DNA from: Heterobilharzia americana | Lineage: Eukaryota > Platyhelminthes > Trematoda > Strigeidida > Schistosomatidae | Reading direction: 5' to 3' | Assembly (NCBI GenBank): GCA_944470555.2 | Contig: OX104134.1 | Location: 74,456,678-74,520,677, forward strand | DNA: 64,000 bases | In this document: positions 1-11,234 of the stretch, one piece after another | Layout of the letters: each line of letters starts with the position of its first letter | How positions within the stretch are numbered: position 1 is the first letter of the stretch | Translations under genes and position numbers: made by a program | The notes under the pieces: generated by a model | Database searches by the model: none | What the model saw: the letters and a program-made list of their open reading frames with translations, nothing else | Told to the model about the DNA's origin: nothing

Positions 1-452
1 GTGGGATTTTTTGTCTAGCCGGTATATAAAGCTCGGCCATAGCTACTCATGAAATTACTCACATCTACATGATAGGATTGGAAAGAAAGTCTTTAGGAAT
101 AACTCAGTAGAGTGGAGGGATAAATTGATAACCGAGTCTTTGTTTATCAAACGTGTAGCCAGCACATGTAACAGGAATGACTTAGCACCTGTTACACATT
201 TAAAGATAATTCTACTACCGATTTCATGAAGAGAAAACTACAAGTGTATAAATCATGCCCTAAAATGACAGTTACCTTGCAATGACTATGAACAATTAAC
301 TTAGTTTAAAACGAAATCAGTTAAAAATATTATTTTTCAGTTAATTCATTGACTTGAAAGCTTTTTTATAAAGAGAACATGAATTTCATTGGTGACAGCT
401 GCAGTTGCGGTAATTTTAACTACAGAAACCTGTAATCCATTGCAAAACAAAA
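1..452. other. Unique left flank, no gene seen
   Basis: This is AT-rich sequence ahead of the tandem duplication. No open frame longer than about 60 codons with coding character is visible, and no transposon motif was recognised. It is single copy within the window, unlike the sequence from 453 onward, so it marks the outer edge of the duplicated block. Confidence 0.6.
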
Positions 453-1413
453 AGCCATCAATATTAAGTCGAATGATCAATTTGAGAATCCTCAATATCT
501 GTTATGTTCCACGTTCATGTATATCACAGCCGAGTAGTTAATCAACAGCCTAACTGAGGTGCTAATATAGTTTTTAATAGTGACCGACTAGTCAAGAGTT
601 CAGAGTGCGGTCTGTGCCACAAAGTGTCTTAAAAAAACGAAATGTGTTGTTGAATATAACTGAAAGTCAGGAACCACTCGGGCTGATCTGCGGATTTCAC
701 TGGCCAGATAAGAGTGATTCAAACAGCGTACAGTCGCTTGATTTGCTTCAAGCTGAGATTATACGCGGTTTATTTTCATAAAACTCATGAAGCCAAATTT
801 TCCAAACTTTAGAATCTGGTTGCTCCATGCAGTTCTCCTCTTTCTTGAATTTGAATACAGCCAATAGAACAATAAAAGTAAAATCAGCACGCATATCTCC
901 CATACATTTTCCTCGGCAGCTTTGCAACGTGAATAATTATAAGCTTTCTGATAAAAAGCATGTTATACAACGTACTGTGATAAGTCAAAAGGAATCTGAC
1001 ATGCGAGGACAACCTAAATGGCTTTATAGGGTACATATCACTTTGTTCTGCTTAGAGAATTCTACGGATCGTAGAGAAGGATTCTCAAATTCTCATTTTT
1101 TTATTAGTGTATTTAGCAGTCTAAACCACGCCTAGTTAACCAGTTCACTATTTACTAGCCGTCCTAAGCCTCCATAAAGAGGGAAGGTTGGACATAGGGC
1201 TAGCAACCCTACCCCGTAAAACAAATCTAACCGTGAAAGAAACTTCAAAGCACGAACAAAATATAAAAAATAATAACAAAATTATTCCTCGCTGGAATCG
1301 GAGAGACGAAATGACGCCGGTTGGTGAAAGCCTTCGGGAAGCCAATTGACCGATGTGTCTTCTCACCCTCGATGAAAGCGAAAGTAAACGTGTAGACATG
1401 GGATGTCCGTACG

Positions 1414-2326
1414 ATGTTTGAACCCAGTAAGGCAGCCCAGATTGCAAAGAAGATGAGAAGGTATCACATCAAAGTGCTTGGGATTTGCGAAAGCAGATGG
1501 AATGGGAGTGGACTCTCCAAACTATCAACTGGAGAATCAATAATCTACTCCGATATTGTGACACAGACGACAACCACGGACGAGCACACTGAGCTATGGA
1601 GTGGCTATCATGATGTCCCTTTGGAGGGCATCGAATGCTCTCTCTCCTACAGTGGGAACCAATCTAACTCTGCAGGATCATGACAGCAAGATTCAACTCA
1701 AAAGGAAGGAAGGTCACAATCATACAATGCTATGCTACGCTATGCACCTGCAAATAATGCAGATGAAGAGGAGAAGGAGGAATTCTACAGACAACTTCAA
1801 TCAACATTGGACAAGACCTCACCCCAGTTGGCGACGGTGACATCAAATTCTAATGGGCGACATGAATGCCAAACTGGGAGGGGACAACACAGGAAGAGAA
1901 CTAACCATGGGTCCAGATGCGCTCGGTGAGGTGATGAACAAGAATGGAGAATTGTTTGCAGAATTCTGCACATTCAACGATTTGGTGATTGGAGGTAGTG
2001 TGTTCAAGCACAAGGATATCCACAAAGCGACATGCATTTCACCAGATGGACACACTAGAAATCAAATCGACTTTATCTCAATCTCGAGAAAATGGAGACG
2101 CAGTCTACTTAACACAAGGTCAAGAAGAGGAGCAGATGTAGGTTCACACCACTCACTGTCTAGTTCAAAGAACCTTCCAAATCAAGTTAAAAGCCTTCAA
2201 TTCAAAGAAGCTGGTGATAGACCTCAATTCAAGTACAACACTCGGAAACTGAAGGATGAAACTACAAAGGAAATCTTCACGGCAGCCAGCCATCAAGACA
2301 AAATGGGAGACATCGAGGAACATGCC
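1414..2326 (+). pseudogene. RTE endonuclease domain remnant (copy 1)
   Basis: Frames at 1414-1683, 1732-1840 and 1853-2326 together spell an RTE-type APE endonuclease. Visible pieces are 'KVLGICESRWNGSG' (the LGI-E metal-site region), 'MLRYAPANNADEE' (the CYAPT region), 'MGDMNAKLGGDNTGRE' (the GD-N-A motif) and 'IHKATCISPDGHTRNQIDF' (the W-SPD--T-NQID motif). The C-terminal active-site motif, normally S-D-H in this family, reads S-H-H-S. A TGA at about 2327 ends the frame. The domain needs at least two frameshifts to read through, so it is a pseudogene. Confidence 0.85.
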
Positions 2327-2539
2327 TGAAGAAACCTGTGTGAAAGAACACTGGAAGCCTTTGAAAGCTACATGGAAAAAACCTGCACAAACTTATCAGT
2401 GATACCACCACCACCTGCAACTCGTTTAAAAATACCACCAGCATCCCAGCAACAGTAGTATCAGTTAACACAAACCCACCGGCAAAAGAAGTGAAGTGCT
2501 GCATGCTATGAAGTTACTAAAAGCTGCGAGAGTAGCAGA

Positions 2540-3060
2540 TATAGATTGAATTCCTCCAGAAGTAGTGAAAACAGATGCAGAGACAACAGCAGTGGACATG
2601 CTCACACCACTATTGCATATGGTTTGGAAGGAAGGAAAGAAGGAAAGGTACCTACCGATTGGTGGGAAGAAGAGCTACCTTGTCGAACTTCCAAATAGGG
2701 CTGGTTTTAGTCTTTACAAGAACTGGCGCGGAAACATATCCCTACCCTGCCCCACCCACCCAAGCAAAATACTAAGCCGCATCATCATGGAGAGATTAAA
2801 AGATGCACTGGATTCAAAATTATGATCGGAACACGCTGGCTGGCTGGTTTCAGGAAAAGCAAATCATGTGCGGACCAAATTGCAACTATAAGCTACGCAT
2901 CATCCATAGAACAGAGTATAGAATGGCAGTCAACTCAACAAAACCTCAACTTCATCGACTTTGAAAATGCCATCGACAGCATCGACCGAAAAGTAATTTG
3001 ACAGGCAGCTGCTTCAACACTACGGTTTTAGTTAGTGCCATAAACCTCTATCAATCTCAT
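2540..3060 (+). pseudogene. RTE reverse transcriptase fingers/palm remnant (copy 1)
   Basis: Broken frames match the RT region of the minus-strand element at 10281-10742 and 9970-10278. Examples are a 'KTDAETTAVDMLTPLLHMVWKEGK' counterpart of the A-E--K-D-E-T-D-L-PL---W-E block, 'YKNWRGNISLPCPTHPSKILSRIIMERL', and a 'NFIDFENAIDSIDR' form of the FIDFEKAFDS motif in which the conserved F has changed. Stops and indels interrupt it throughout. Confidence 0.8.
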
Positions 3061-3121
3061 TCAACACCAGCTATATGCTATGCTATGTGATGCTATATGC
3101 CAAGTGATTCACAATGGAAAG

Positions 3122-5791
3122 AGCCATCAATATTAAGTCGAATGATCAATTTGAGAATCCTCAATATCTGTTATGTTCCACGTTCATGTATATCACAGCC
3201 GAGTAGTTAATCAACAGCCTAACTGAGGTGCTAATATAGTTTTTAATAGTGACCGACTAGTCAAGAGTTCAGAGTGCGGTCTGTGCCACAAAGTGTCTTA
3301 AAAAAACGAAATGTGTTGTTGAATATAACTGAAAGTCAGGAACCACTCGGGCTGATCTGCGGATTTCACTGGCCAGATAAGAGTGATTCAAACAGCGTAC
3401 AGTCGCTTGATTTGCTTCAAGCTGAGATTATACGCGGTTTATTTTCATAAAACTCATGAAGCCAAATTTTCCAAACTTTTAGAATCTGGTTGCTCCATGC
3501 AGTTCTCCTCTTTCTTGAATTTGAATACAGCCAATAGAACAATAAAAGTAAAATCAGCACGCATATCTCCCATACATTTTCCTCGGCAGCTTTGCAACGT
3601 GAATAATTATAAGCTTTCTGATAAAAAGCATGTTATACAACGTACTGTGATAAGTCAAAAGGAATCTGACATGCGAGGACAACCTAAATGGCTTTATAGG
3701 GTACATATCACTTTGTTCTGCTTAGAGAATTCTACGGATCGTAGAGAAGGATTCTCAAATTCTCATTTTTTTATTAGTGTATTTAGCAGTCTAAACCACG
3801 CCTAGTTAACCAGTTCACTATTTACTAGCCGTCCTAAGCCTCCATAAAGAGGGAAGGTTGGACATAGGGCTAGCAACCCTACCCCGTAAAACAAATCTAA
3901 CCGTGAAAGAAACTTCAAAGCACGAACAAAATATAAAAAATAATAACAAAATTATTCCTCGCTGGAATCGGAGAGACGAAATGACGCCGGTTGGTGAAAG
4001 CCTTCGGGAAGCCAATTGACCGATGTGTCTTCTCACCCTCGATGAAAGCGAAAGTAAACGTGTAGACATGGGATGTCCGTACGATGTTTGAACCCAGTAA
4101 GGCAGCCCAGATTGCAAAGAAGATGAGAAGGTATCACATCAAAGTGCTTGGGATTTGCGAAAGCAGATGGAATGGGAGTGGACTCTCCAAACTATCAACT
4201 GGAGAATCAATAATCTACTCCGATATTGTGACACAGACGACAACCACGGACGAGCACACTGAGCTATGGAGTGGCTATCATGATGTCCCTTTGGAGGGCA
4301 TCGAATGCTCTCTCTCCTACAGTGGGAACCAATCTAACTCTGCAGGATCATGACAGCAAGATTCAACTCAAAAGGAAGGAAGGTCACAATCATACAATGC
4401 TATGCTACGCTATGCACCTGCAAATAATGCAGATGAAGAGGAGAAGGAGGAATTCTACAGACAACTTCAATCAACATTGGACAAGACCTCACCCCAGTTG
4501 GCGACGGTGACATCAAATTCTAATGGGCGACATGAATGCCAAACTGGGAGGGGACAACACAGGAAGAGAACTAACCATGGGTCCAGATGCGCTCGGTGAG
4601 GTGATGAACAAGAATGGAGAATTGTTTGCAGAATTCTGCACATTCAACGATTTGGTGATTGGAGGTAGTGTGTTCAAGCACAAGGATATCCACAAAGCGA
4701 CATGCATTTCACCAGATGGACACACTAAAAATCAAATCGACTTTATCTCAATCTCGAGAAAATGGAGACGCAGTCTACTTAACACAAGGTCAAGAAGAGG
4801 AGCAGATGTAGGTTCACACCACTCACTGTCTAGTTCAAAGAACCTTCCAAATCAAGTTAAAAGCCTTCAATTCAAAGAAGCTGGTGATAGACCTCAATTC
4901 AAGTACAACACTCGGAAACTGAAGGATGAAACTACAAAGGAAATCTTCACGGCAGCCAGCCATCAAGACAAAATGGGAGACATCGAGGAACATGCCTGAA
5001 GAAACCTGTGTGAAAGAACACTGGAAGCCTTTGAAAGCTACATGGAAAAAACCTGCACAAACTTATCAGTGATACCACCACCACCTGCAACTCGTTTAAA
5101 AATACCACCAGCATCCCAGCAACAGTAGTATCAGTTAACACAAACCCACCGGCAAAAGAAGTGAAGTGCTGCATGCTATGAAGTTACTAAAAGCTGCGAG
5201 AGTAGCAGATATAGATTGAATTCCTCCAGAAGTAGTGAAAACAGATGCAGAGACAACAGCAGTGGACATGCTCACACCACTATTGCATATGGTTTGGAAG
5301 GAAGGAAAGAAGGAAAGGTACCTACCGATTGGTGGGAAGAAGAGCTACCTTGTCGAACTTCCAAATAGGGCTGGTTTTAGTCTTTACAAGAACTGGCGCG
5401 GAAACATATCCCTACCCTGCCCCACCCACCCAAGCAAAATACTAAGCCGCATCATCATGGAGAGATTAAAAGATGCACTGGATTCAAAATTATGATCGGA
5501 ACACGCTGGCTGGCTGGTTCAGGAAAAGCAAATCATGTGCGGACCAAATTGCAACTATAAGCTACGCATCATCCATAGAACAGAGTATAGAATGGCAGTC
5601 AACTCAACAAAACCTCAACTTCATCGACTTTGAAAATGCCATCGACAGCATCGACCGAAAAGTAATTTGACAGGCAGCTGCTTCAACACTACGGTTTTAG
5701 TTAGTGCCATAAACCTCTATCAATCTCATTCAACACCAGCTATATGCTATGCTATGTGATGCTATATGCCAAGTGATTCACAATGGAAAGA
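3122..5791 (+). repeat. Tandem duplication, copy 2 (~2.67 kb unit)
   Basis: This is the second head-to-tail copy of 453-3121. The spacing is 2669 bp at both ends and 2670 bp between the two single-base indels. The retroelement inside continues past the duplicated unit to about 6547, so copy 2 keeps the original right-hand context and copy 1 keeps the original left-hand context. Confidence 0.93.
4084..4996 (+). pseudogene. RTE endonuclease domain remnant (copy 2)
   Basis: It is identical to the copy at 1414-2326 except for one base that gives Lys in place of Arg in the 'DGHTKNQIDF' motif. The minus-strand element also has Lys here, so Lys is the older state and copy 1 carries the change. It has the same frameshifts, the same altered S-H-H-S active-site motif and the same TGA. 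Confidence 0.85.
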
Positions 5792-6360
5792 AAGTTCAGT
5801 GATGCCTTTGAAGTGAAGACAGGGGACAGGAGTAAGACAAGACTGCCACCTACTATCACCGATCATCTTCCTGATTGTGGTCAACTCGACTTGACTCAAC
5901 TCGATTCGACTCGACTGGATCATGCAACAAACTATGTGGAGCGAGAAGATGGGTATACGCAGGCTGGACCGATGAAATGACCCCAGTGGAATATTTTCAT
6001 GTCGACACCGATGATGATGATGATGATGATTTATGTCTTGTATCTTTTTGCACAATCTCAAAGATCTACAGGCGAAAGCCAACAAGTTGACAGAAGAGGC
6101 AGTGCAGTGAAGACATGACTTCAAGTGAATGTAGAGAAGACGACAGAGGTGATGAAGATACTCGACGAACATCAACAGCAACAGGAAGCATCAATCACCA
6201 TCAACGGGCGAAATGTGAAGGAAGTTGCCTCTTTCAACTGCCTAGGCAAGACAGCATCGTCTCAACTACAGGCGTCGGTGGCACAGATGAGGACGTCAAA
6301 GACAAGATCGGAAAGACAGCAAAACAGGCTTTCATTGATCTGAAACCAGTGTAGAGATCT
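5210..6360 (+). pseudogene. RTE reverse transcriptase remnant with GAT-repeat expansion at the FADD box (copy 2)
   Basis: Pieces in order: the RT fingers (5235-5495), a 'FIDFENAIDS' palm motif (~5625), 'KFSDAFEVKTGDRSK' (5785-5835), the FADD region (~6005-6040) and 'LQVNVEKTTEVMKILDEHQQQQ' (~6120-6190). The catalytic FADD codons are embedded in a GAT run that reads as about eight Asp where two are expected. A TCGACT-rich tract near 5884-5925 lengthens the 'DWIMQQT' region. The frame is broken many times. Confidence 0.8.
6009..6030 (+). repeat. (GAT)n microsatellite inside the RT active-site codons
   Basis: The tract is CCGATGATGATGATGATGAT followed by TTATGTCTT. The trailing TTATGTCTT encodes the LCL that follows FADD in the minus-strand element at ~9834, so the repeat grew from the two Asp codons of the polymerase catalytic box. 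The element at 40311-40330 has the same run on the other strand. Confidence 0.85.
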
Positions 6361-6547
6361 AATGCACTCGACTGCACTCAGCATCTAGAACATGTTCCGC
6401 ATTTTCAACACTAACGTCAAGTAAGTCAGTGCTTTTATACGGTTCAGAAACTTGGCGCATTACGAAAAGCATTTTCGACAAACTAAAGACATTCATCAAC
6501 AGCTGCCGCCTACGCTCACTCGACACTGGAAATGAGATGGCGAGATC

Positions 6548-9012
6548 ACCCTAGATGGTTTTTAGTTACTTAGGTTGTTCACTTGTATGTTTCGTTAGAT
6601 TATGGTAACATCATCTTCATCACTCTATCTTCGTCCTTAGGACCTGCGTTGTCAATTGCAGTAAGTGCCTTTTCCAGCTGCTACCAATAAGTTGGACGAC
6701 TAGTTGAGGTACACTAACCGGTGGCTGAAGAGTTAACAACTGTGCACGGTGTAAGATAAGTATACAGGAGTGGTTCACAGTAGAAATTTAATTTTTGTAA
6801 CTTATTTGACGATATCAACTCTCATGCTTAGGTGCACACAGTTTTAAGTAAATGGTCGATTAAACAACCCTTATTCACCACGAAAGCACATGTTTCCCAG
6901 AAAATAAAATATTTCCTGACAGTGACAACAGGATAACACAAAATATAGGTTCCTAATTTCCTAACAAGCTTTTTTAATAGATGAAAATAAAATTCGATGC
7001 GATGGTATACCTAGTAACTTTTCTTAGGTTTCAGATTTCGTTTCTGTAATTTGTTAAAGGTTCAGGAAGGTAAATAACCTTCACGATTTTTGTCAAAGCC
7101 TTATTGAATCGATGCTGTATTATAACAACTTTTAGCCAAGACAATAAATGTTGAGCAATTTTTCGAATAGACTACACTGTAATTTATACTCTAACATAAA
7201 TTCACTTGAAGAGCGAAATGATAGCAAAAGATTGTAATGTCAATTTCACCACACACTAATTATTTGTGTATAAAGGAATATAACTAAGTAGGCCTGGGTT
7301 AGCCGTTTACTAACAGGCAATTAAAAAATTCCTATCTAAAAATTCTCGAGAAACCATAGTTACGTACATTATTTATTGGTGTACTCTTCATTGTAGAAAG
7401 ACGGTAAACATATGAAAAGCTTATTTATTCAAGTTTAAATCCATTGGGACATTGTTCGATTGAATTCTACTCGTAAGGCTTTAAATTTTAATATACGAAT
7501 GTAGTGTGTACTTACGTAAACATGAGCGTGGAATGACTAGGAAAAAAGCCACACTAATGTATAACCAACCAAGAATAGAAAACTAGATGAAGTCGAAAGA
7601 TAGGATTGATTACTGAAAAGCTAAGGAATCTCATTTGGTTCTAAGTGACTTTGTTGTGTATTTTAGAAAACAGCTTTCTAAAAGAAATTAAAATTTTTTC
7701 ATTCATTACAAGTGGCTGAGACAGAGAACAAAACTGAATTCCAGACTGATTCACTTTCCTGATTACCAGGTAGATTTTCTTTACATAATGTATGATGGTT
7801 GGCAGGCGAAAGCATTCAGGTCCAACTCCTATGATAGATTGTTTTAGACTGCTGAAATTGTGGGAAATGTTTCCCATCACAATACCCGAGGCATTGGATC
7901 TATGTTAATAGCTAACGGGTTCAAAAAGTAAACAGCTATCATAGTGTACACCTACAACTACGCATTTGTAACTGCGCGCACGTACCGAAAAAAAAATTTG
8001 ATTCCATAAACAAATTACAAACTTTTACATATTCCAAAAACACACTAAAAGGAATCTAAACAACCCAGATTTTTTAATCTTGGCATATTTCTATCACAAC
8101 ATAAGGAAAGCTATTCAGATATAAAGTTGCTATAGCGTGCAAACCAGGATACTAACAAATTAGATGGAGACAATCAGATAAAATAAGTCAAGAAGGTAAC
8201 TGAAATTGCTATAACCTTGTAGGTAATAGTTCCCGTCTCATTAGTTGAAATTTTAGAAAACTGGTTGAGCCTTGCCTCAATTCAGCGTGTATTAATAACT
8301 GGAGTAAATTTAGTGACATTCCGAAAATTTGATCGCATGAAATTGAAGAGGAGGTTAGCGAAACAAAATTCAGATAACTTGCATGCGGTTTGATTTCAAG
8401 CTTTGAGCAACAATTAGTTTTCGATGGCGAATAATGCTTTTCTTTGCTGTGGCACCAGTAGTTATATGTGTTCTTAATTTGTAAACCTGATAATATCTTG
8501 TGATTATTGTCCCAGCCTGCTGATTCAAATGAAGAGAAAACTAAACAGCTCTACTCTTCTGCTACTCCTCTTTTGTCTACACATCACAAAAAAAGACGTT
8601 TCCGAAGTACGAATATCCTGGTAACCTGTATAGTATAGTGAAATGATTTGGCAGTACCAGCACATCCCCAGATTACCAAAATCAACATTGAGTCACATTT
8701 GCATGATCTGGTGACAATAGGTTGAACCGTCCTAAAGCTTCCAATAGCCATTGAGTAGTTCTACTATTATCATGTATGGGTTGATGGGAATCATTTATTC
8801 TGTGAGCTATGAGATTATTAGTTTTCTGGATTTTTTTATTTTCTGTTATCTGTTAGGTAGGGGTACAACATCATTAGTTCAATTCTTATGTATGTTTGTA
8901 GGTCACGCATACTTTCAACCGGTTTGGCTAGGCAATCAATACTGTGCTTCATGACCTCTACATATCCTTTCCGTTAGGATTTCATCGAGTTATATGCAGT
9001 TGTTATTTTAAG
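6548..9012. other. Intergenic AT-rich stretch
   Basis: No gene or mobile-element motif was recognised over about 2.4 kb. The open frames here (for example 7641-7880 on the minus strand and 8751-8954 on the plus strand) are short and have no recognisable domains or splice context. The stretch ends at the 14-bp target duplication of the next RTE element. Confidence 0.55.
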
Positions 9013-9026
9013 TTGTCCTCTAATCT
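9013..9026. repeat. 14-bp target-site duplication, left copy
   Basis: TTGTCCTCTAATCT occurs here and again at 12328-12341, directly flanking the full-length minus-strand RTE element. Perfect identity of the two copies supports a real retrotransposition event. Confidence 0.88.
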
Positions 9027-9042
9027 TATTATTATTATTATT
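9027..9042 (-). repeat. (TTA/TAA)n 3' tail of the RTE element
   Basis: About five TAA units (TTA on the plus strand) sit between the target duplication and the conserved element end. RTE-clade elements typically finish in short trinucleotide repeats in place of poly(A). Confidence 0.85.
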
Positions 9043-9045
9043 AGT

Positions 9046-9834
9046 CCCTTGGGTTCCTAGTGGAACATAGGGCTTCAGTAGCACGCCTCCAGTGACCTCT
9101 GTTCTCTGAGATCTTTTGAACCTGGTCCCACGACAGCCCAGAAGCTCTCTCTCACGACCTCCTCCATGACACTCTCGGACGTCCAACTCGTCGCTTCCCC
9201 TGAGGATTTCACTCGAGCAAATAGCCTGACGCGTGATGTCCTCAGTCGGCCTTCTCAGTGCATGGCCAATCCATCTCCACTTCTTCCTGCATATTTGTTG
9301 CGTGATAGGTTCTTGGTTGGTTCGTTCCCAGAGTTCCTTGTTGCTTATTTTTTCTGGCCATCTGATCTTCAGCAGCGAGCGTAAGCAGTTGTTGATGAAT
9401 GTCTGTAGTTTATTGGAAATACCTTTCGTGACACGCCAAGTCTCTGAACCATACAGAAGCACTGACTTGACGTTGGTGTTGAAAATCCGTATCTTGTTCC
9501 ACATGCTGAGTGCAGAAGATCTCCACACTGGTTTCAAGCTAATGAAGGCTTGTCTTGCTTTTCCGATTCTGACTTTGACGTCCTCGTCTGTCACGCCTGT
9601 AGTTGAAACAGTGCTTCCTGGATAGGTGAAGGAGGTTACTTCCTTTAAGTTTCTCCTGTTGATGGTGATTGCAGTTTGTTGTTGTTGGTGCTGGTGCGGT
9701 ATCTTCATCACCTCTGTCTTCTCTATATTCACCTGAAGTCCCGTCTTCGCTGCCTCTTCTATCAACTTGTTAGTTTTTGCCTGCAGATCTTTAAGTTTAT
9801 GTGACATCAGACACAAGTCATCAGCAAAGTCCAA
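9046..9834 (-). pseudogene. RTE reverse transcriptase C-terminal half (catalytic FADD to 3' end)
   Basis: An open frame starts just before the polymerase box 'DFADDLCLMS' and continues through 'GLQVNIEKTEVMKI', 'FTYPGSTVSTTGVTDEDVKVRIGKA', 'IFNTNVKSVLLYGSETW' and 'KKWRWIGHALRRP', all characteristic of RTE/SR2 RT and its C-terminal extension. The frame runs on through the (TTA)n tail and the target duplication to a stop at 8974; that last part (N-N-N-N run and beyond) is read-through of the tail, not protein. The catalytic Asp pair is intact, but a stop and frame break separate it from the upstream palm at 9970-10278. Confidence 0.88.
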
Positions 9835-9969
9835 ATATCACAGGTTCTTTTCCGCAGTCCAGCCAGCGTATCCCCCTCTTCTCGCTGCCTACTGTTTGCT
9901 GCATGATCCAGTCCACCACAATCAGGAATATCATGGGGGATAGTAGGCAACCCTGTTTCACTCCTGTCT

Positions 9970-10742
9970 TCACTTCACTTCAAAAGCATCACTGAGTTTC
10001 CCATTGTGAATTACTTGGCATGTGGCATCTTCATATAGTTGTTGAATGAGGCTGATAAAGGTTTGCGGTACTCCGTAGTAGTGAAGCAGTTTCCAAATTA
10101 CTTCTCGGTCGACGCTGTCAAAGGCCTTCTCAAAGTCGATGAAGTTGAGGTAGAGAGCTGATCGCCATTCTATGCTCTGTTCTATGATGATGCGTAGTGT
10201 AGCGTTGCAATTTGGTCTGCACATGATTTGTACTTTCTGAAGCCTGCCTGTTCCGGTCGTAGTTTGAATCCAGTGCATCTTTAAGCCTCTCCAGGATGAT
10301 GCGGCTTAATATTTTGCTGGCTTGGGGTGGACAGGAGAGTGATTCCGCGCCAGTTCTTGCAAACACTGAGGTCTCCCTTCCTCGGCAGTTTGACAAGATA
10401 ACCCTTCTTCCAGTCGCCAGGTACCTTCTCTTCCTTCCACACCTTCTGCAATAGTGGTGTGAGCATGTCCGCTGTTGTCTCTGCATCTGTTCTCAGTGCT
10501 TCTGGCGGGATCCCATCTGATCCTGCTGCTTTCCCACATTTCAGTAGCTTTATGGCGCTCACGACCTCAACTTGCGTTCGAGGATTTGTGTTCACTTGTA
10601 ATTCAGCGGCTGCAGGTGGTATTTCTGGACGAAGTGCAGGTGGTGGTCGATTGAAGAGCTTCTTGAAGTGGTCGGCCCATTGTTTCCTTTGTTTCTCTTC
10701 CTTCGTAATTAAATTTCCTTCATCATCTTTTATGGGTTTCAT
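9970..10742 (-). pseudogene. RTE reverse transcriptase fingers and palm
   Basis: Frame 10742-10281 carries the RT entry region, with 'QWADHFKKLFNRPPP', 'GKAAGSDGIPPEAL' and 'KKGYLVKLPRKGDLSVCKNWRGITLL'. Frame 10278-9970 carries 'LNFIDFEKAFDSVDREVIWKLL' and 'YEDATCQVIHNGKLSDAFEVK', the palm motifs up to the 'TGVRQGC' site. A frameshift around 10280, near the 'AGFRKGRSCTDQI' region, separates them. It is a decayed polymerase needing an endonuclease partner that is itself broken. Confidence 0.88.
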
Positions 10743-11234
10743 CTGTGTTGATCTCTCCCCTTCCAGATAGTGACCTGGTAATTTGATACAATGTTGTCAT
10801 GGTCTCTCTCTGACTCTCCTATCAGTAGCCTGTTCTGCTTCACGTGCCAGTGTTTCGTAGAAGTGTCTTCTGCCTCAGCGTGCACTCTTCTTTACTTCTT
10901 TGTTCAGTGTAGTGTTTTATACATTGTGCTCAGTTCCTCTTGTCGTTGAGCATCCTTGCACTGGTTTATCTTCTGTTTCACCATCCTCCTCTCCTCTATC
11001 AGCTTCCAGGTATCCGTCGAGATCCATTCCTTGTTTTCTTTCTTCTTCCTTCCTAATAAAGTTGTGCAGGTTTTTTCCATGTAGCTTTCAAAGGCTTCCA
11101 GTGTTCTTTCACACAGGTTTCTTCAGGCATGTTCCTCGATGTCTCCCATTTTGTCTTGATGGCTGGCTGCCGTGAAGATTTCCTTTGTAGTTTCATCCTT
11201 CAGTTTCCGAGTGTTGTACTTGAATTGAGGTCTA

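Larger units (their letters stand above)
1128..3120 (+). mobile_element. RTE/SR2-like retrotransposon, plus copy 1, cut off by the duplication junction
   Basis: The 5' end matches the start of the full-length minus-strand element at 12327 (shared text from the GTTAACYAG and CACTATTTACTAGCC region onward). It contains an apurinic-type endonuclease region and then a decayed reverse transcriptase region. Between about 2390 and 2400 it lacks roughly 430 bp that the minus element has. It ends abruptly at 3120 where copy 2 of the tandem unit begins. Stops and frame changes are scattered through it, so it is not functional. Confidence 0.85.
453..3121 (+). repeat. Tandem duplication, copy 1 (~2.67 kb unit)
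   Basis: The unit is repeated head to tail as 3122-5791. By eye the copies differ at one substitution (G at 2058, A at 4728), one extra T in copy 2 near 3479 and one extra T in copy 1 near 2850. The unit holds ~675 bp of non-transposon flank followed by the 5' part of an RTE element, so this is a segmental duplication and not two insertions. The junctions share only a few bases (AAAG / AAG), which fits end joining or an assembly artefact. Confidence 0.93.
3798..6547 (+). mobile_element. RTE/SR2-like retrotransposon, plus copy 2, 3'-truncated
   Basis: This is the same element as 1128-3120, but it continues beyond the duplicated unit through the RT palm and thumb to about 6547 (the region matching the 'RSLLKIRWPEKI' block of the minus element). 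The 3' end with the GTTCCTAG and (TTA)n tail is missing. The 3' part from about 5480 is very similar to the minus-strand element at 39375-40867: both carry the GAT expansion and the TCGACT-rich expansion. No target-site duplication was found. Confidence 0.85.

Noticed and set aside
827..1135. Open frame in the duplicated flank, also at 3383-3805 where one extra T lengthens it to 140 codons
   Set aside because: The longer form depends on a single-base indel between two otherwise identical copies. No domain, splice context or composition supports a protein.
1148..1447. 99-codon minus-strand frame, repeated at 3818-4117
   Set aside because: It is antisense to the 5' untranslated region of the RTE element and is copied only because the element is copied.
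5762..6181. His-rich 139-codon frame on the minus strand (HHHHHH run), also at 40140-40577 on the plus strand
   Set aside because: The His run is the antisense reading of the GAT expansion in the RTE reverse transcriptase; it is not a metal-binding protein.
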